Below the pieces are notes generated by a model. That model was not told where the DNA came from, did no database searches, and saw only the letters and a list, made by a program, of their open reading frames with translations. From the NCBI GenBank assembly GCA_964645045.1, contig CAZXYZ010000022.1:49677-113676 (forward strand): a stretch of 64,000 nucleotides of DNA, in the 5' to 3' direction. Numbering within the stretch: position 1 is the stretch's first letter; each line of letters begins with the position of its first letter. Position numbers and translations under genes: made by a program. This DNA comes from Anammoximicrobium sp964645045. GTDB lineage: Bacteria; Planctomycetota; Planctomycetia; Pirellulales; Pirellulaceae. Shown in pieces: positions 20,451 to 28,675 of this stretch.

Positions 20451-21425
20451 ATGAAATCTGTGATGCATCGCGCCCGCAACGCCTCCTGCTACCGTGCCGA
20501 CAAATTGGAGACTGGCTCCCTGTGCCGGCCCCTCACTCGTCCGGCTGGAATGGTGGTCCTGGTCGTGCTCGCCGTCCTCGGCGGGTGCGCGTCGCTGGCC
20601 AAGAACCGGACCGACCAAAACGTGGTCTCCGCCCGTCAGCTGTCGTTACGCGGCATCAGCGCCTCGCAGCAAGGCCAACTCCGCGAAGCGGAGGTGTTCT
20701 TCAGCCGCGCCTGCGAAATGTGTCCGCTGGACGAGCGTATCCGCTACCATTATGCGGAGACATTGTGGCAGCTTGGGTCGCAACAGCAAGCCGTATCGCA
20801 CATGGAAGAGGCGGTCCGACTGTCGGGCGGCAACGCCGAATTGGGAGTCCGGCTCGGAGACATGTACTTGGCCGTCGGCGACTTGCAGCGCGCCGCGCTG
20901 CAAGCCGAGTTCGCCATCCAGGCGAATCGCCAGCTGGCCTCGGCCTGGGCCTTGCGAGGCGACGTCCTGCGGGGAATGGGACGCGACGAGGATGCCTTGG
21001 CCAGTTACCACCGGGCACTGAGCTTGCAGACGCACTATCCGCGGGTCCAATTGGCAACGGCGGAAATCTACAGCCGCCAACAACGGCCCGCCCGGGCACT
21101 GGCCACGTTGAGGACTTTGGCCGATGGTTACCCCAGCGGGGAGACACCCCAACAAGTGCTCGTGCTGCAAGGTTTGGCGCTGAAGGAACTCGGCCGTTAC
21201 GAAGCGGCTGTCGAAGTCCTGGCCGCGGCAGCCAAGCAAGGCCCACCCAGCACGGAATTACTGGTCCAACTGGCGGAGACCCAGTGGCTGGCGGGCGACG
21301 CCGCCAACGCCCGGCTGACCCTGCAATCGGCGCTCGCCCGATCGTCGCAAGAGCCGCCCACGGCGCCGCTGACCGCCCAAGTGGATTCGCTGCAGCGGAA
21401 GCTGTCCGGCGACCTGCGGCTCTGA
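20451..21425 (+). CDS. TPR lipoprotein
   Basis: 324 residues from the ATG at 20451; no strong ribosome site picks this start, and the ATG at 20550 (MVVLVVLAVLGGCAS) would begin directly at the lipobox. Cys in VLGGC is the probable lipid anchor. About seven tetratricopeptide repeats follow (ASQQGQLREAEVFFSRACE, GDLQRAALQAEFAIQ, GRDEDALASYHRALS). TPR lipoproteins act as adaptors in outer-membrane complexes. It resembles the TadD-like protein at 15193-16740 in its leader and repeats but lacks the disordered tail. An intrinsic terminator follows the stop. Confidence 0.85.
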   Translation: MKSVMHRARNASCYRADKLETGSLCRPLTRPAGMVVLVVLAVLGGCASLAKNRTDQNVVSARQLSLRGISASQQGQLREAEVFFSRACEMCPLDERIRYHYAETLWQLGSQQQAVSHMEEAVRLSGGNAELGVRLGDMYLAVGDLQRAALQAEFAIQANRQLASAWALRGDVLRGMGRDEDALASYHRALSLQTHYPRVQLATAEIYSRQQRPARALATLRTLADGYPSGETPQQVLVLQGLALKELGRYEAAVEVLAAAAKQGPPSTELLVQLAETQWLAGDAANARLTLQSALARSSQEPPTAPLTAQVDSLQRKLSGDLRL

Positions 21426-21474
21426 GCCTGGACTGATGAAAGTAGCTTCGACTGAAGTTCCCTTTTGGATCGTA

Positions 21475-21516
21475 GCCCTGGTTCTTGTGCAACCGCACAA
21501 AACCGGGGCTTTTTTG
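21475..21516 (+). terminator. Rho-independent terminator
   Basis: A 15-bp stem with one bulge and one G-U pair (21475-21490 with 21495-21509), an AACC loop and seven T residues. It lies 50 bp after the TPR gene stop. Confidence 0.85.
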
Positions 21517-21621
21517 TTAAGGGGAACGAAATCGGCGCGTCAAATGGTTGGCATGTAAATGTATCACAAAATGTGAAAGCTGCTCTTGTATTGTCGACAT
21601 TACTCGCTACACGTTGTAGGC

Positions 21622-21750
21622 ATGTATATTGCTACCGTACCCAATCGCAGTTCGCCGCCCGCTATCCTTCTTCGCGAGGGCTATCGTGAAGACGGCAAAG
21701 TCAAGACGCGCACCCTGGCCAACCTCTCGAAGTCCGGCGAGCCCGGATGA
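21622..21750 (+). pseudogene. Remnant of IS1634-like transposase (N-terminus only)
   Basis: A 42-codon frame reading MYIATVPNRSSPPAILLREG then YREDGKVKTRTLANLS is the characteristic opening of IS1634-type transposases (MYxxxVPNRxSPPAxLLRESYR). It stops at a TGA right after and no further homology is seen downstream. The rest of the gene, about 400 codons, is gone, so this is a decayed insertion. Confidence 0.75.
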
Positions 21751-22058
21751 TTCGCTCCCGGTAGATATCGTCAGCAAGTCGTTTGATGTCGTCCATACAA
21801 AGCATGTTAGCGTAACGGAGCATCGTTTCCAGAAGGTGAGCGGTGATCGCCATCACGTGTGCGAAGTGACGGCGGAAGGGGACGTGGATGAATTATTGGC
21901 TTGGGACGACCAGTGGCATCGGCGGCTTTGCCAATTGCCAGACCGTATCCCGGGGCGATACCGGCTCTCCATCTTGACGGAGTAGCCATGGACGGCTTGG
22001 CGCAAGTTACTTCGGAGCCTGGTTTTTCTGACGTTCGCGTTGCGATCCGGGACTGCGC
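21751..22058. other. Gene-free stretch
   Basis: About 300 bp after the transposase remnant. Short open frames exist but have no recognisable product or ribosome site. It may be further decay of the same insertion. Confidence 0.5.
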
Positions 22059-22610
22059 TTACAACACGTTGCGAATGCCAGTGTTTGATAAAAGGTGAGC
22101 GGGACGGTCGTCTTGTCCTGGAGGATCCTGCGACGAGTTCGCACACGCCGCGGCATGCGGCTCACGACGGGCGAAAAGGCGGTTGTCGGCGACCCAGTCC
22201 TCGCGCGAGTACTGGACGACGGACGTGTCCGTTTCGCGGATTTCGAGTCGGCTCAAGCGGAAACCCATCTCGGTGATTTCCGTGAACAACTGATGGCACA
22301 GGTTCTCGACCGAGGTGGGGACGGTGAACTTTTTCAGACGGAAGCACTCCCCCGTCCGCTCCATGTGGTCGCACAGGGTCTGGTACAGCGAGTCGTGAAC
22401 GTTGATCAGCATCGCGTGATCGTATTCGGCTTTCAAAAACGGCTCGATCTTGTCGTCGAACTCGGCGAACAGCGTCGAGTACGATCCGGTGCGTTCGACT
22501 TCGAAGAAACAGGTGACGCCGTACCGGTGGCCGTGCAAGTTGCGGCACTTGTCGTGCAACTCTTCGTTGCGGTGGGCGGCGTAGAACTTGTATTGCTTTT
22601 GAATGATCAT
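22059..22610 (-). CDS. queD: 6-carboxy-tetrahydropterin synthase family (QueD-like)
   Basis: 183 residues, start ATG at 22610. Converts dihydroneopterin triphosphate into 6-carboxy-5,6,7,8-tetrahydropterin for queuosine. Zinc-binding histidines are H13 (AAHRNE), H26 and H28 (LHGHRYGV), and C22 in CRNLHGH gives the CxxxHGH motif typical of QueD rather than eukaryotic PTPS. A later DHAMLINVHDSLY and the segment LSRLEIRETDTS complete the family pattern. The C-terminal 35-40 residues exceed the usual length and look unrelated. folE lies 62 bp upstream on the same strand, so they are probably cotranscribed, with a small palindrome between. Confidence 0.88.
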   Translation of the reverse strand: MIIQKQYKFYAAHRNEELHDKCRNLHGHRYGVTCFFEVERTGSYSTLFAEFDDKIEPFLKAEYDHAMLINVHDSLYQTLCDHMERTGECFRLKKFTVPTSVENLCHQLFTEITEMGFRLSRLEIRETDTSVVQYSREDWVADNRLFARREPHAAACANSSQDPPGQDDRPAHLLSNTGIRNVL

Positions 22611-22626
22611 TTGTTTCGCTTGCGGG

Positions 22627-22647
22627 GGACGGATTGAAAATCCGTCC
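22627..22647. repeat. Small palindrome between folE and queD
   Basis: ggacggatt, GAA loop, aatccgtcc: perfect 9-bp arms. The same core (gacggatt/aatccgtc) occurs in the palindromes at 31253 and 33990, so it belongs to a dispersed family. Confidence 0.75.
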
Positions 22648-22672
22648 TACGTGAAAGACAGCAACCTTGCGC

Positions 22673-23311
22673 CTATCTTTGGTTGATCAGCGACATCACC
22701 TCGGCCCGGCTCGATTCGTTCGTCTTGAACACCCCGCGCAAGGCGCTGGTCACCGTGCGGCTGCCCGGCTTGCGGATGCCGCGGATCGACATGCACGAGT
22801 GCTCGGCACTGACCACTACCGCCACGCCGGTGCTGTCCAGTTCCTGCTCGATCATGTCGGCGATCTGGCCGGTCATCCGCTCCTGCACTTGCGGACGGCG
22901 CGCCACCTCGTCGACCACGCGGGCCAGCTTGCTCAATCCGGTGACGCGGTTGTGGGGGATGTAGGCCACGTGAGCTACGCCGCTGAACGGCAACAAATGA
23001 TGCTCGCACATGCTGGTGAAGCTGATATCTCGGACCAGCACGATTTCGTCGTACGCTTCGGGAAACGTGACGTGCAGGTGCCGGGCGGGATCCAGCCGCA
23101 AGCCCGCAAACATCTCCCGGTACATCCGGGCCACTCGCCGGGGCGTGTCCACCAGGCCAGGCCGATCCGGATCCTCGCCAACCGCTCGAAGGATCGTTCT
23201 CACCGCGCCTTCGATGGCCCGCAAGTCGACATCGGCACGTTCCATAGGTTCAGACTCCAGCGAGAAACGATGAGCACCTTGAGCCACGGGTAAATCGAAG
23301 GCGATGGGCAT
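22673..23311 (-). CDS. folE: GTP cyclohydrolase I
   Basis: Converts GTP to dihydroneopterin triphosphate, the entry step for folate and queuosine. 212 residues as drawn; an in-frame ATG at 23245 (MERADVDLRAIEGAVRTIL) would also give a normal-length enzyme of 190, so the first 22 residues are uncertain. Zinc ligands are visible in FTSMCEHHLLPF (Cys, His) and EHSCMSIRG (Cys). VTGLSKLARVVDEVARRPQVQ and SALRGVF are family signatures. It lies upstream of queD on the same strand with a 62-bp gap. Confidence 0.95.
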   Translation of the reverse strand: MPIAFDLPVAQGAHRFSLESEPMERADVDLRAIEGAVRTILRAVGEDPDRPGLVDTPRRVARMYREMFAGLRLDPARHLHVTFPEAYDEIVLVRDISFTSMCEHHLLPFSGVAHVAYIPHNRVTGLSKLARVVDEVARRPQVQERMTGQIADMIEQELDSTGVAVVVSAEHSCMSIRGIRKPGSRTVTSALRGVFKTNESSRAEVMSLINQR

Positions 23312-23696
23312 TTTTGGGAACTCCTGTCGAGCGAACGAGTATTTTTGTAACTTTCTTGGTCAAAATTCACAACCCTAGGCGTTCTAGCGCCGGCGCACGG
23401 CTTTTCAAGGATCGGCCGGCCCGTTTTTTGGCAAAAAACATGGGCTGCGAGAATCCTACCGGGGTGCTGACGCATCCCCGTTCGCCAAACGGCCCGTTTT
23501 TCGCAGAAGGACATGGCCTGCGAGGGCGGTTTGGCCGACGGCGCTGGTCGGCACGTCAGAATCGCAATTCGCGATGGCGGTCAGACCGTCCTGCCCCCCT
23601 TGAAAAACCGGACAAGTCGGCTTACAAATCGAGGCATTCTTAGCGGGAATTCGTACGATCTTCAATCGCGACTACACGCAGCACAAGGAGACACGC
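23312..23696. other. Divergent intergenic region with weak direct repeat
   Basis: 385 bp between divergent genes, presumably with both promoters. Two 34-bp segments (23418-23451 and 23491-23524, each opening ggcccgttttt and ending ctgcgag) match at 27 of 34 positions. No gene is seen. Confidence 0.5.
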
Positions 23697-24878
23697 ATGA
23701 AGACGATTAACGTGGCGATGATCGGTCAAGGCTTTATGGGCCGTTCGCACTCGAACGCCTGGGGCCAGGTGGCGAAATTCTTCAAGCCGCCGATCAAGCC
23801 GGTGATGCACACCGTGTTCGGCCAGGCGGAGGAAGATCCGCAGGCGTTTGCCGACAACTGGGGCTGGCAGAACGCTTCGACGAATTGGGAGCAGGTTGTC
23901 CGGTCACCGGACATCGGCCTGGTCGACGTGGTCACGCCGAACTTCATGCATGCTCCGCCGGCCAAGGCGGCGATTGCGGCGGGCAAGGCGGTGGCCTGCG
24001 AGAAGCCGATCGCTGGCACGTTGTCCGAGGCTCGCGAAATGGCGCAAGCGGCAAAGAAGGCGGGCGTCCCAACCGCCGTCTGGTTCTGCTACCGCCGTTG
24101 CCCGGCGGTCGCCCTGGCCCACCAGTTGGTCAAGGACGGCGTGATCGGCGACATCCGCCACGTCCGGGCTCACTACCTGCAAGACTGGGCCGGCGATTCC
24201 GTCCCGCTGACCTGGCGGTTCATCAAGGAGCAGGCCGGCTCGGGCGCTCACGGCGACTTGAACGCGCACATCGTGGACATGACGCGGTTTGTGACCGGTC
24301 AAGAGATCACCGAAATCTGCGGCGCGATTGCGGAAACATTCGTCAAACAGCGGAAGAAAATGTCGGGCGTTTCAACGGGGGGGATCGCGGCCGGCGTGAA
24401 AGCGGCCGACGAGTACGGCCAAGTGACCGTCGACGACACGGTCCTGTTCCTGGCCCGGTTCTCCGGCGGCGCCGTGGCCAGCTACGAAGCCTGCCGCCAA
24501 GGCACGGGCAACCAGAACCGGAACGGTTTCGAGATCAACGGCACCAAGGGCTCGTTGAAGTTCGACTTCGAGCGGATGAATGAACTCGAATTCTACGATG
24601 CCACCGCCTCGCGCCGCGTCCAAGGCTGGACGAACATCATGTGTACCCACGGCGGGGACCATCCCTATGTCGCCAACTGGTGGCCGGACGCGCACCTGAT
24701 CGGCTACGAGCACACGTTTACCAACGAAGCGTACGATTTCCTGTGCGCGATCGCCGGCCAGACGCCGACCGTTCCCATCCCGGACTTTGAGGACGCTTAC
24801 CAGACCCAGCGGGTGCTCGAAGCCTCGATGCTGTCGGCCAGCGAAAAACGGTGGATCAACCTGGACGAGGTGAAGTAA
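23697..24878 (+). CDS. Gfo/Idh/MocA-family oxidoreductase
   Basis: 393 residues, ATG after AAGGAG. The N-terminal Rossmann segment has GQGFMGRSHSNAW, and CEKPIAGTLSEA holds the EKP signature with the catalytic-region lysine. The C-terminal alpha/beta domain contains GSGAHGDLNAHIVDM, where conserved Asp/His residues of sugar oxidoreductases lie. These enzymes oxidise or reduce sugars and inositols with NAD(P). No Tat leader, so it is cytoplasmic. Substrate cannot be told. It converges on an aldose epimerase gene, a fitting but not proven partner. An intrinsic terminator follows. Confidence 0.92.
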   Translation: MKTINVAMIGQGFMGRSHSNAWGQVAKFFKPPIKPVMHTVFGQAEEDPQAFADNWGWQNASTNWEQVVRSPDIGLVDVVTPNFMHAPPAKAAIAAGKAVACEKPIAGTLSEAREMAQAAKKAGVPTAVWFCYRRCPAVALAHQLVKDGVIGDIRHVRAHYLQDWAGDSVPLTWRFIKEQAGSGAHGDLNAHIVDMTRFVTGQEITEICGAIAETFVKQRKKMSGVSTGGIAAGVKAADEYGQVTVDDTVLFLARFSGGAVASYEACRQGTGNQNRNGFEINGTKGSLKFDFERMNELEFYDATASRRVQGWTNIMCTHGGDHPYVANWWPDAHLIGYEHTFTNEAYDFLCAIAGQTPTVPIPDFEDAYQTQRVLEASMLSASEKRWINLDEVK

Positions 24879-24918
24879 CTCGCGGCCGCGCGTACGTCCC
24901 ACAAATGCGTTTCCAACC

Positions 24919-24954
24919 ACGGCCCTGATGCCCCGAGATCAGGGCCGTTTTTTT
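24919..24954 (+). terminator. Rho-independent terminator
   Basis: Perfect 11-bp stem (acggccctgat with atcagggccgt), 8-nt loop and seven T residues, 41 bp after the oxidoreductase stop. Confidence 0.9.
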
Positions 24955-24987
24955 GCGCTCGGCTGGAATCGGCGAGCGACCGGCAGT

Positions 24988-25926
24988 TCACTCGACCCGC
25001 ATCGTCACCCGGCACGGCAGCGACTGGCCGGGTGGGAGGATTCTCAATCCGGCATCCAAGCCTTGCTGCTGCAGTTCAAACGCGTTGGGGCACCACGTCA
25101 GCGGCTCGATACAGACGGCCTGACGATGCGGGGGGTTGTAGACCACGCACTCGCGGAACGTCCGATCGAACTCGACGGCCAGCCGCCGGCCGCTGCCGGG
25201 GTCGGCGACGCCGGCTCGGCACCAATCGCCGTCGAACCGCAGCCCCGTAAAGGCGTCGTCAAAGTTCATCTGTCCGAAGGGCAATCCGGCGCGGTAGGTT
25301 TCCGGGGACTCGACCGGCACCAGCCGGCCTGTGGCCAGCATGTCCACCAGTTCCCACCGCTGCTGAACGGGCAGCTCGACGCGGCAGGTGTCGGCGTTCG
25401 ATCCTCCCAGAGGCACGCAAAAATAGGGATGCGTACCGAATCCAAACGGCAGCGGGCGCTGGTCCGGATTCTCGATCAAGAAGTCTGAGGTCAACGTCGA
25501 ACCGGCCAGTTCGTACGTGGCCGTGACGCGAAAATCGGCGGGCCAGGCGTCCAGCAAGGCGGGACCGTCGATGGATGCCTGGAACTGGCCCACCGCACGG
25601 CGGGACGACTGTTCGAGCACTCGCCACGGGCGCGTCAGGACGTAACCGTGAATCGCGTTCCCCCGGTGGTCGTCGCCTTCCAAGGGCCACTCGCGTCCGT
25701 CCCACTTCAGCGTCTTGCCGCGGATCCGGCCGGCGTAGGGAAACAGCAGGGGAATTCCGCTGCCGGACGCCCGTTTCTGTCCGGTTTCAAACCCCGGTTC
25801 GGACCACACGACGTCGATCGGCCGGTCGTCAAACCGGACGCGAAACCGGTAACAGTTGAATCCAAAGCCGGCGAGGATCGACGCTTCGGCCCCGCTGGCT
25901 GCGTCCGTCAAATGAATGATCTGCAT
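24988..25926 (-). CDS. Aldose 1-epimerase family protein
   Basis: 312 residues. The ATG at 25926 is placed nine bases after AAGGAG and is preferred over the ATG two codons earlier. It interconverts alpha and beta anomers of aldoses. The conserved catalytic acid/base and binding residues are visible: His in GNAIHGYV (about 94), His in FGTHPYF (about 174) and Glu in CIEPLTWCPNAF (about 275). No signal peptide. The intact IS4 element begins only about 40 bp upstream of this start, so its original promoter may have been replaced or cut off. Confidence 0.9.
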   Translation of the reverse strand: MQIIHLTDAASGAEASILAGFGFNCYRFRVRFDDRPIDVVWSEPGFETGQKRASGSGIPLLFPYAGRIRGKTLKWDGREWPLEGDDHRGNAIHGYVLTRPWRVLEQSSRRAVGQFQASIDGPALLDAWPADFRVTATYELAGSTLTSDFLIENPDQRPLPFGFGTHPYFCVPLGGSNADTCRVELPVQQRWELVDMLATGRLVPVESPETYRAGLPFGQMNFDDAFTGLRFDGDWCRAGVADPGSGRRLAVEFDRTFRECVVYNPPHRQAVCIEPLTWCPNAFELQQQGLDAGLRILPPGQSLPCRVTMRVE

Positions 25927-25952
25927 CGTCATGATCTCCTTCCAAAAAAGTT

Positions 25953-25967
25953 CCGAAAAACGTGTCA
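25953..25967. repeat. Left outer arm flanking the IS
   Basis: ccgaaaaacgtgtca is the reverse complement, with one mismatch, of 27924-27938 just outside the right end of the IS. These arms are absent beside the second IS copy, so they belong to the target. Confidence 0.7.
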
Positions 25968-27923
25968 GGAACGAATGGCCCTGTCATCCCTGAAAAACGC
26001 AGTTAACTCGTTAGGGGGAGATGGTTGGGTCGCGGCGAGCCAGAAATGCAAGCGGCGGCGGTCGGCGCGCACCTCGACCATCGACGAGCGGCGTTTTTTT
26101 TCTGCCAACCCGGCCGTTTCGAGAGCTACGGATCGGTATTGCCACGAGGCCCCTCCTTGACCTAAGCTGGGCAACACTCAGAGGCCCTCCTTGCTGAGCC
26201 GTTCTGTCAGGAAACGGTCAAGGAGGACCTCATCATGTCATACCATACCTGCCCGTCTCGTGGCCAGAGCTTTGAGTTCATTCGGCAAGGTTTCTTGGAC
26301 GCCGAAGGGCTGCCGTTCTCGGAGATTCTCCCGGCGGATGAAATCCAACGAGTCTTTGAAGAGGAAGACGCATTGTTCGGGGAACAGGAAGAGGATCGCT
26401 ACACGGCACCTCTCACGCTTTGGACGTTCCTCTTGCAGGTCCTGCAGACGGGCGTGGCGCGGTCCTGCAACGCGGCCGTCGAGCGGCTGAGAACGTTAGG
26501 CGCGGAGTTGGAGATCCCCGCTCCTTCGCCCGACAGCGGGGCCTACTGCCGAGCCCGCGCCAAGGTGCCGGAACGCGCGCTGGAACGTTTGACCTATCGA
26601 GTCGCCGACGGCTTGGAAGCCCAAGCGCCTGCGGCTTGGAAGTGGTGTAACCGGAACGTGAAGATCGCAGATGGCTCCACGCTCCTGCTGCCGGACACCG
26701 AGGCGAATCAGGCAGCGTGGCCCCAAGCCTCGACGCAGCAGCCAGGACTGGGGTTTCCGATCCTGCGGTTCTGCGCCTTGTTCTCGTTGGTGACGGGCGC
26801 CTTGTGCGGCTTCGCCACGGCGCCCTATCGCGGCAAGGAGACCGGCGAGACGGCCCTGTTGCGTTCTTTGATGGATCTTCTTCGGGCGGGCGATGTGCTC
26901 CTGGGAGATGCTTGCTTCTGCTTATACTTCATGATCGCGCTGTTGCTGGAACGCGGCGTGGATGTCGTGTTTCATCAGCATCAGCGGCGGAAGACCGACT
27001 TCGATAAGGGAAAACGGTTGGGATCCGAAGATCACGTGATGGTGTGGAACAAGCCGGAATGTCCCGAGTGGATGGATCAAGAGACGTATGACCGTCTGCC
27101 CAACCAGGTCAAGGTTCGCGAACTGAGGGTCCGGGTTTCCCTGCCCGGATTTCGCGTCCGGCAAGTCACCATCGTCACGACGCTGACCAGCGCGAAGAAG
27201 TATCCCAAGAAAGCCCTGGGGGAGCTTTATCGGAAGCGCTGGTATGCGGAACTCGATCTCCGTTCCATCAAGGTCACGATGCAGATGGATGATGTGCGTG
27301 GCCAGTGTCCGGAGATGGTGCGGAAAGAAATCTGGGTTCACTGGTTGGCCTACAACTTGATCCGCCGTGTCATGGCCGCGGCCGCGGTGACTCACGAAGC
27401 CACGGTGAGAACGATCAGCTTTGCCGGAGCCGTGCAGACTGTGGCCGGAGTGATGGGCCAAGCCACGCCCGCAGCGCCGGGAGTGCTCCATTGTATGGCG
27501 CTTCAGAAGCTGGCTTCGATCGCCAGCCGCAAAGTGGGCCATCGGCCCAACCGCGTGGAGCCGCGTGCGATCAAGCGTCGTCCCAAGAGCCACAAACTTC
27601 TCACCAAACCACGTGACGAAGCGCGTGCGGAACTGGGAGTACTCCCCGTCTCCCGGGTCTGATTTCTCGGCGGGGACATCTCCTCCTCTGACATGGAGGA
27701 CGCGTGCTTCGATGCTTTTCCATGTGACACGGTTTTCGCCGCTCTGTCGGCGCCCCGCTCCCTCTGCGCGCCCACGCCATCGCAGCCTCCCCGTCACCAT
27801 CCGTCTGCTTCGAGCCTGCCGGACGCTGGGATGACGATAGAAATACCCCCCTCAGACAGCGGTCTTTCGTCGCCGCAACGGTAGGGCCGCAAGGCACTTA
27901 AGGATGACAGTGCCATTCGTTCC
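25968..27923 (+). mobile_element. Complete IS4-family insertion sequence (1956 bp)
   Basis: Terminal inverted repeats of about 24 bp open with GGAACGAATGGC at both ends (left 25968, right read inward from 27923; two mismatches). The right boundary is confirmed by the truncated copy at 49293-49860, whose match stops at the same base. One transposase gene occupies 26235-27662; about 260 bp at the right end are non-coding. No direct target duplication is visible, but the immediate flanks are inverted copies of each other. Confidence 0.88.
26235..27662 (+). CDS. IS4-family transposase
   Basis: 475 residues, ATG preceded by AAGGAGG. The DDE triad reads D146 (KIADGSTLL), D225 (LLGDACFC) and E339 in YRKRWYAELDLRSIK, which fits the IS4 signature Y(2)R(3)E(6)K exactly. 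The N-terminal 110 residues form the DNA-binding region, and the frame is intact with no internal stop, so the element may be active. It cuts and pastes its own element through the terminal inverted repeats. A second copy of its last 100 codons lies at 49.3 kb, essentially identical. Confidence 0.93.
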   Translation: MSYHTCPSRGQSFEFIRQGFLDAEGLPFSEILPADEIQRVFEEEDALFGEQEEDRYTAPLTLWTFLLQVLQTGVARSCNAAVERLRTLGAELEIPAPSPDSGAYCRARAKVPERALERLTYRVADGLEAQAPAAWKWCNRNVKIADGSTLLLPDTEANQAAWPQASTQQPGLGFPILRFCALFSLVTGALCGFATAPYRGKETGETALLRSLMDLLRAGDVLLGDACFCLYFMIALLLERGVDVVFHQHQRRKTDFDKGKRLGSEDHVMVWNKPECPEWMDQETYDRLPNQVKVRELRVRVSLPGFRVRQVTIVTTLTSAKKYPKKALGELYRKRWYAELDLRSIKVTMQMDDVRGQCPEMVRKEIWVHWLAYNLIRRVMAAAAVTHEATVRTISFAGAVQTVAGVMGQATPAAPGVLHCMALQKLASIASRKVGHRPNRVEPRAIKRRPKSHKLLTKPRDEARAELGVLPVSRV

Positions 27924-27967
27924 TGACACCTTTTTCGGGTGCTCTTTCGGGTGACACCTTTTTCGGG
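27924..27967. repeat. Right outer arm and its direct copy
   Basis: tgacacctttttcggg occurs at 27924-27939 and again at 27952-27967. The first is the inverted partner of 25953-25967 on the other side of the IS. Confidence 0.75.
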
Positions 27968-28156
27968 CGGGAACGCGGGGAATGCTCGCATTTTGGCGAA
28001 TGCGGCTACGCAGAGGCTGTCAGGATTCCTGGCCATACACCGCTCGTGGGAAGGTGGCGATAAGCGGCCAAATTGCTCTGGACGCGGACGGACGGTTTTG
28101 GCACACTTCGCGACCCGTTTTCCCGGAGGCTCGTCACAAGTCAAGGAGATGCTAGC

Positions 28157-28624
28157 GTGAACCTGACTCGTTCGGCCGTACTGGTCGTGTGTGTTGTGTT
28201 CGCCTTGGCTTCGACCCGTTCGTGGGCCGAGACCAAGTCGGGTTTCAGTCTGAACCCTTTTGCCAAGTCCACCACTGCTTCCAAGCCCAAGTCCACGTCG
28301 AGTGGATTCAAGCTGCCTTCGTTATGGCCTGCATCCGACCAGAAGAAGGTGACGAAACGTTCCACGGAACCGTCGGCGTGGGACAAGTTCAGCAGCGAAT
28401 CGAAGGTCATGTTGAACAAGACGACGGACGCAATCACGTTTTGGGACAATGACAAGCCGGCGAAAGCCAAGGCCCCGGACAGCGTCCGCAGCCGCTTCGG
28501 CGTGAAGAAGAAAGAAGAAGAGAAGAAGTCGTTCTTTTCCGACTGGTTCTCCACCAAAGAAGAGGAACCGCCGCGTCCGCGAACCGTGAGCGAATTCCTG
28601 AACCAGGACAAGCCCCAGCCGTAA
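28157..28624 (+). CDS. Small secreted hypothetical protein
   Basis: 155 residues from a GTG at 28157, chosen because AAGGAG lies eight bases upstream and a signal peptide starts there (VNLTRSAVLVVCVVFALASTRSWA). The mature protein is Ser/Lys-rich with FSLNPFAKS and SGFKLPSLWP near the start, an acidic-basic run (KKKEEEKKSFFSDWFSTKEEE) and a C-terminal RTVSEFLNQDKPQP. Small exported proteins ending in a TVxEFLxxxKP-type segment recur in planctomycetes, but I know no function. The IS4 element lies 230 bp upstream. Confidence 0.7.
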   Translation: MNLTRSAVLVVCVVFALASTRSWAETKSGFSLNPFAKSTTASKPKSTSSGFKLPSLWPASDQKKVTKRSTEPSAWDKFSSESKVMLNKTTDAITFWDNDKPAKAKAPDSVRSRFGVKKKEEEKKSFFSDWFSTKEEEPPRPRTVSEFLNQDKPQP

Positions 28625-28675
28625 TCGCACGGACACGCCAGCCGGTGCCATCGTCCAGCGGCGCGCGAGCGAGTG

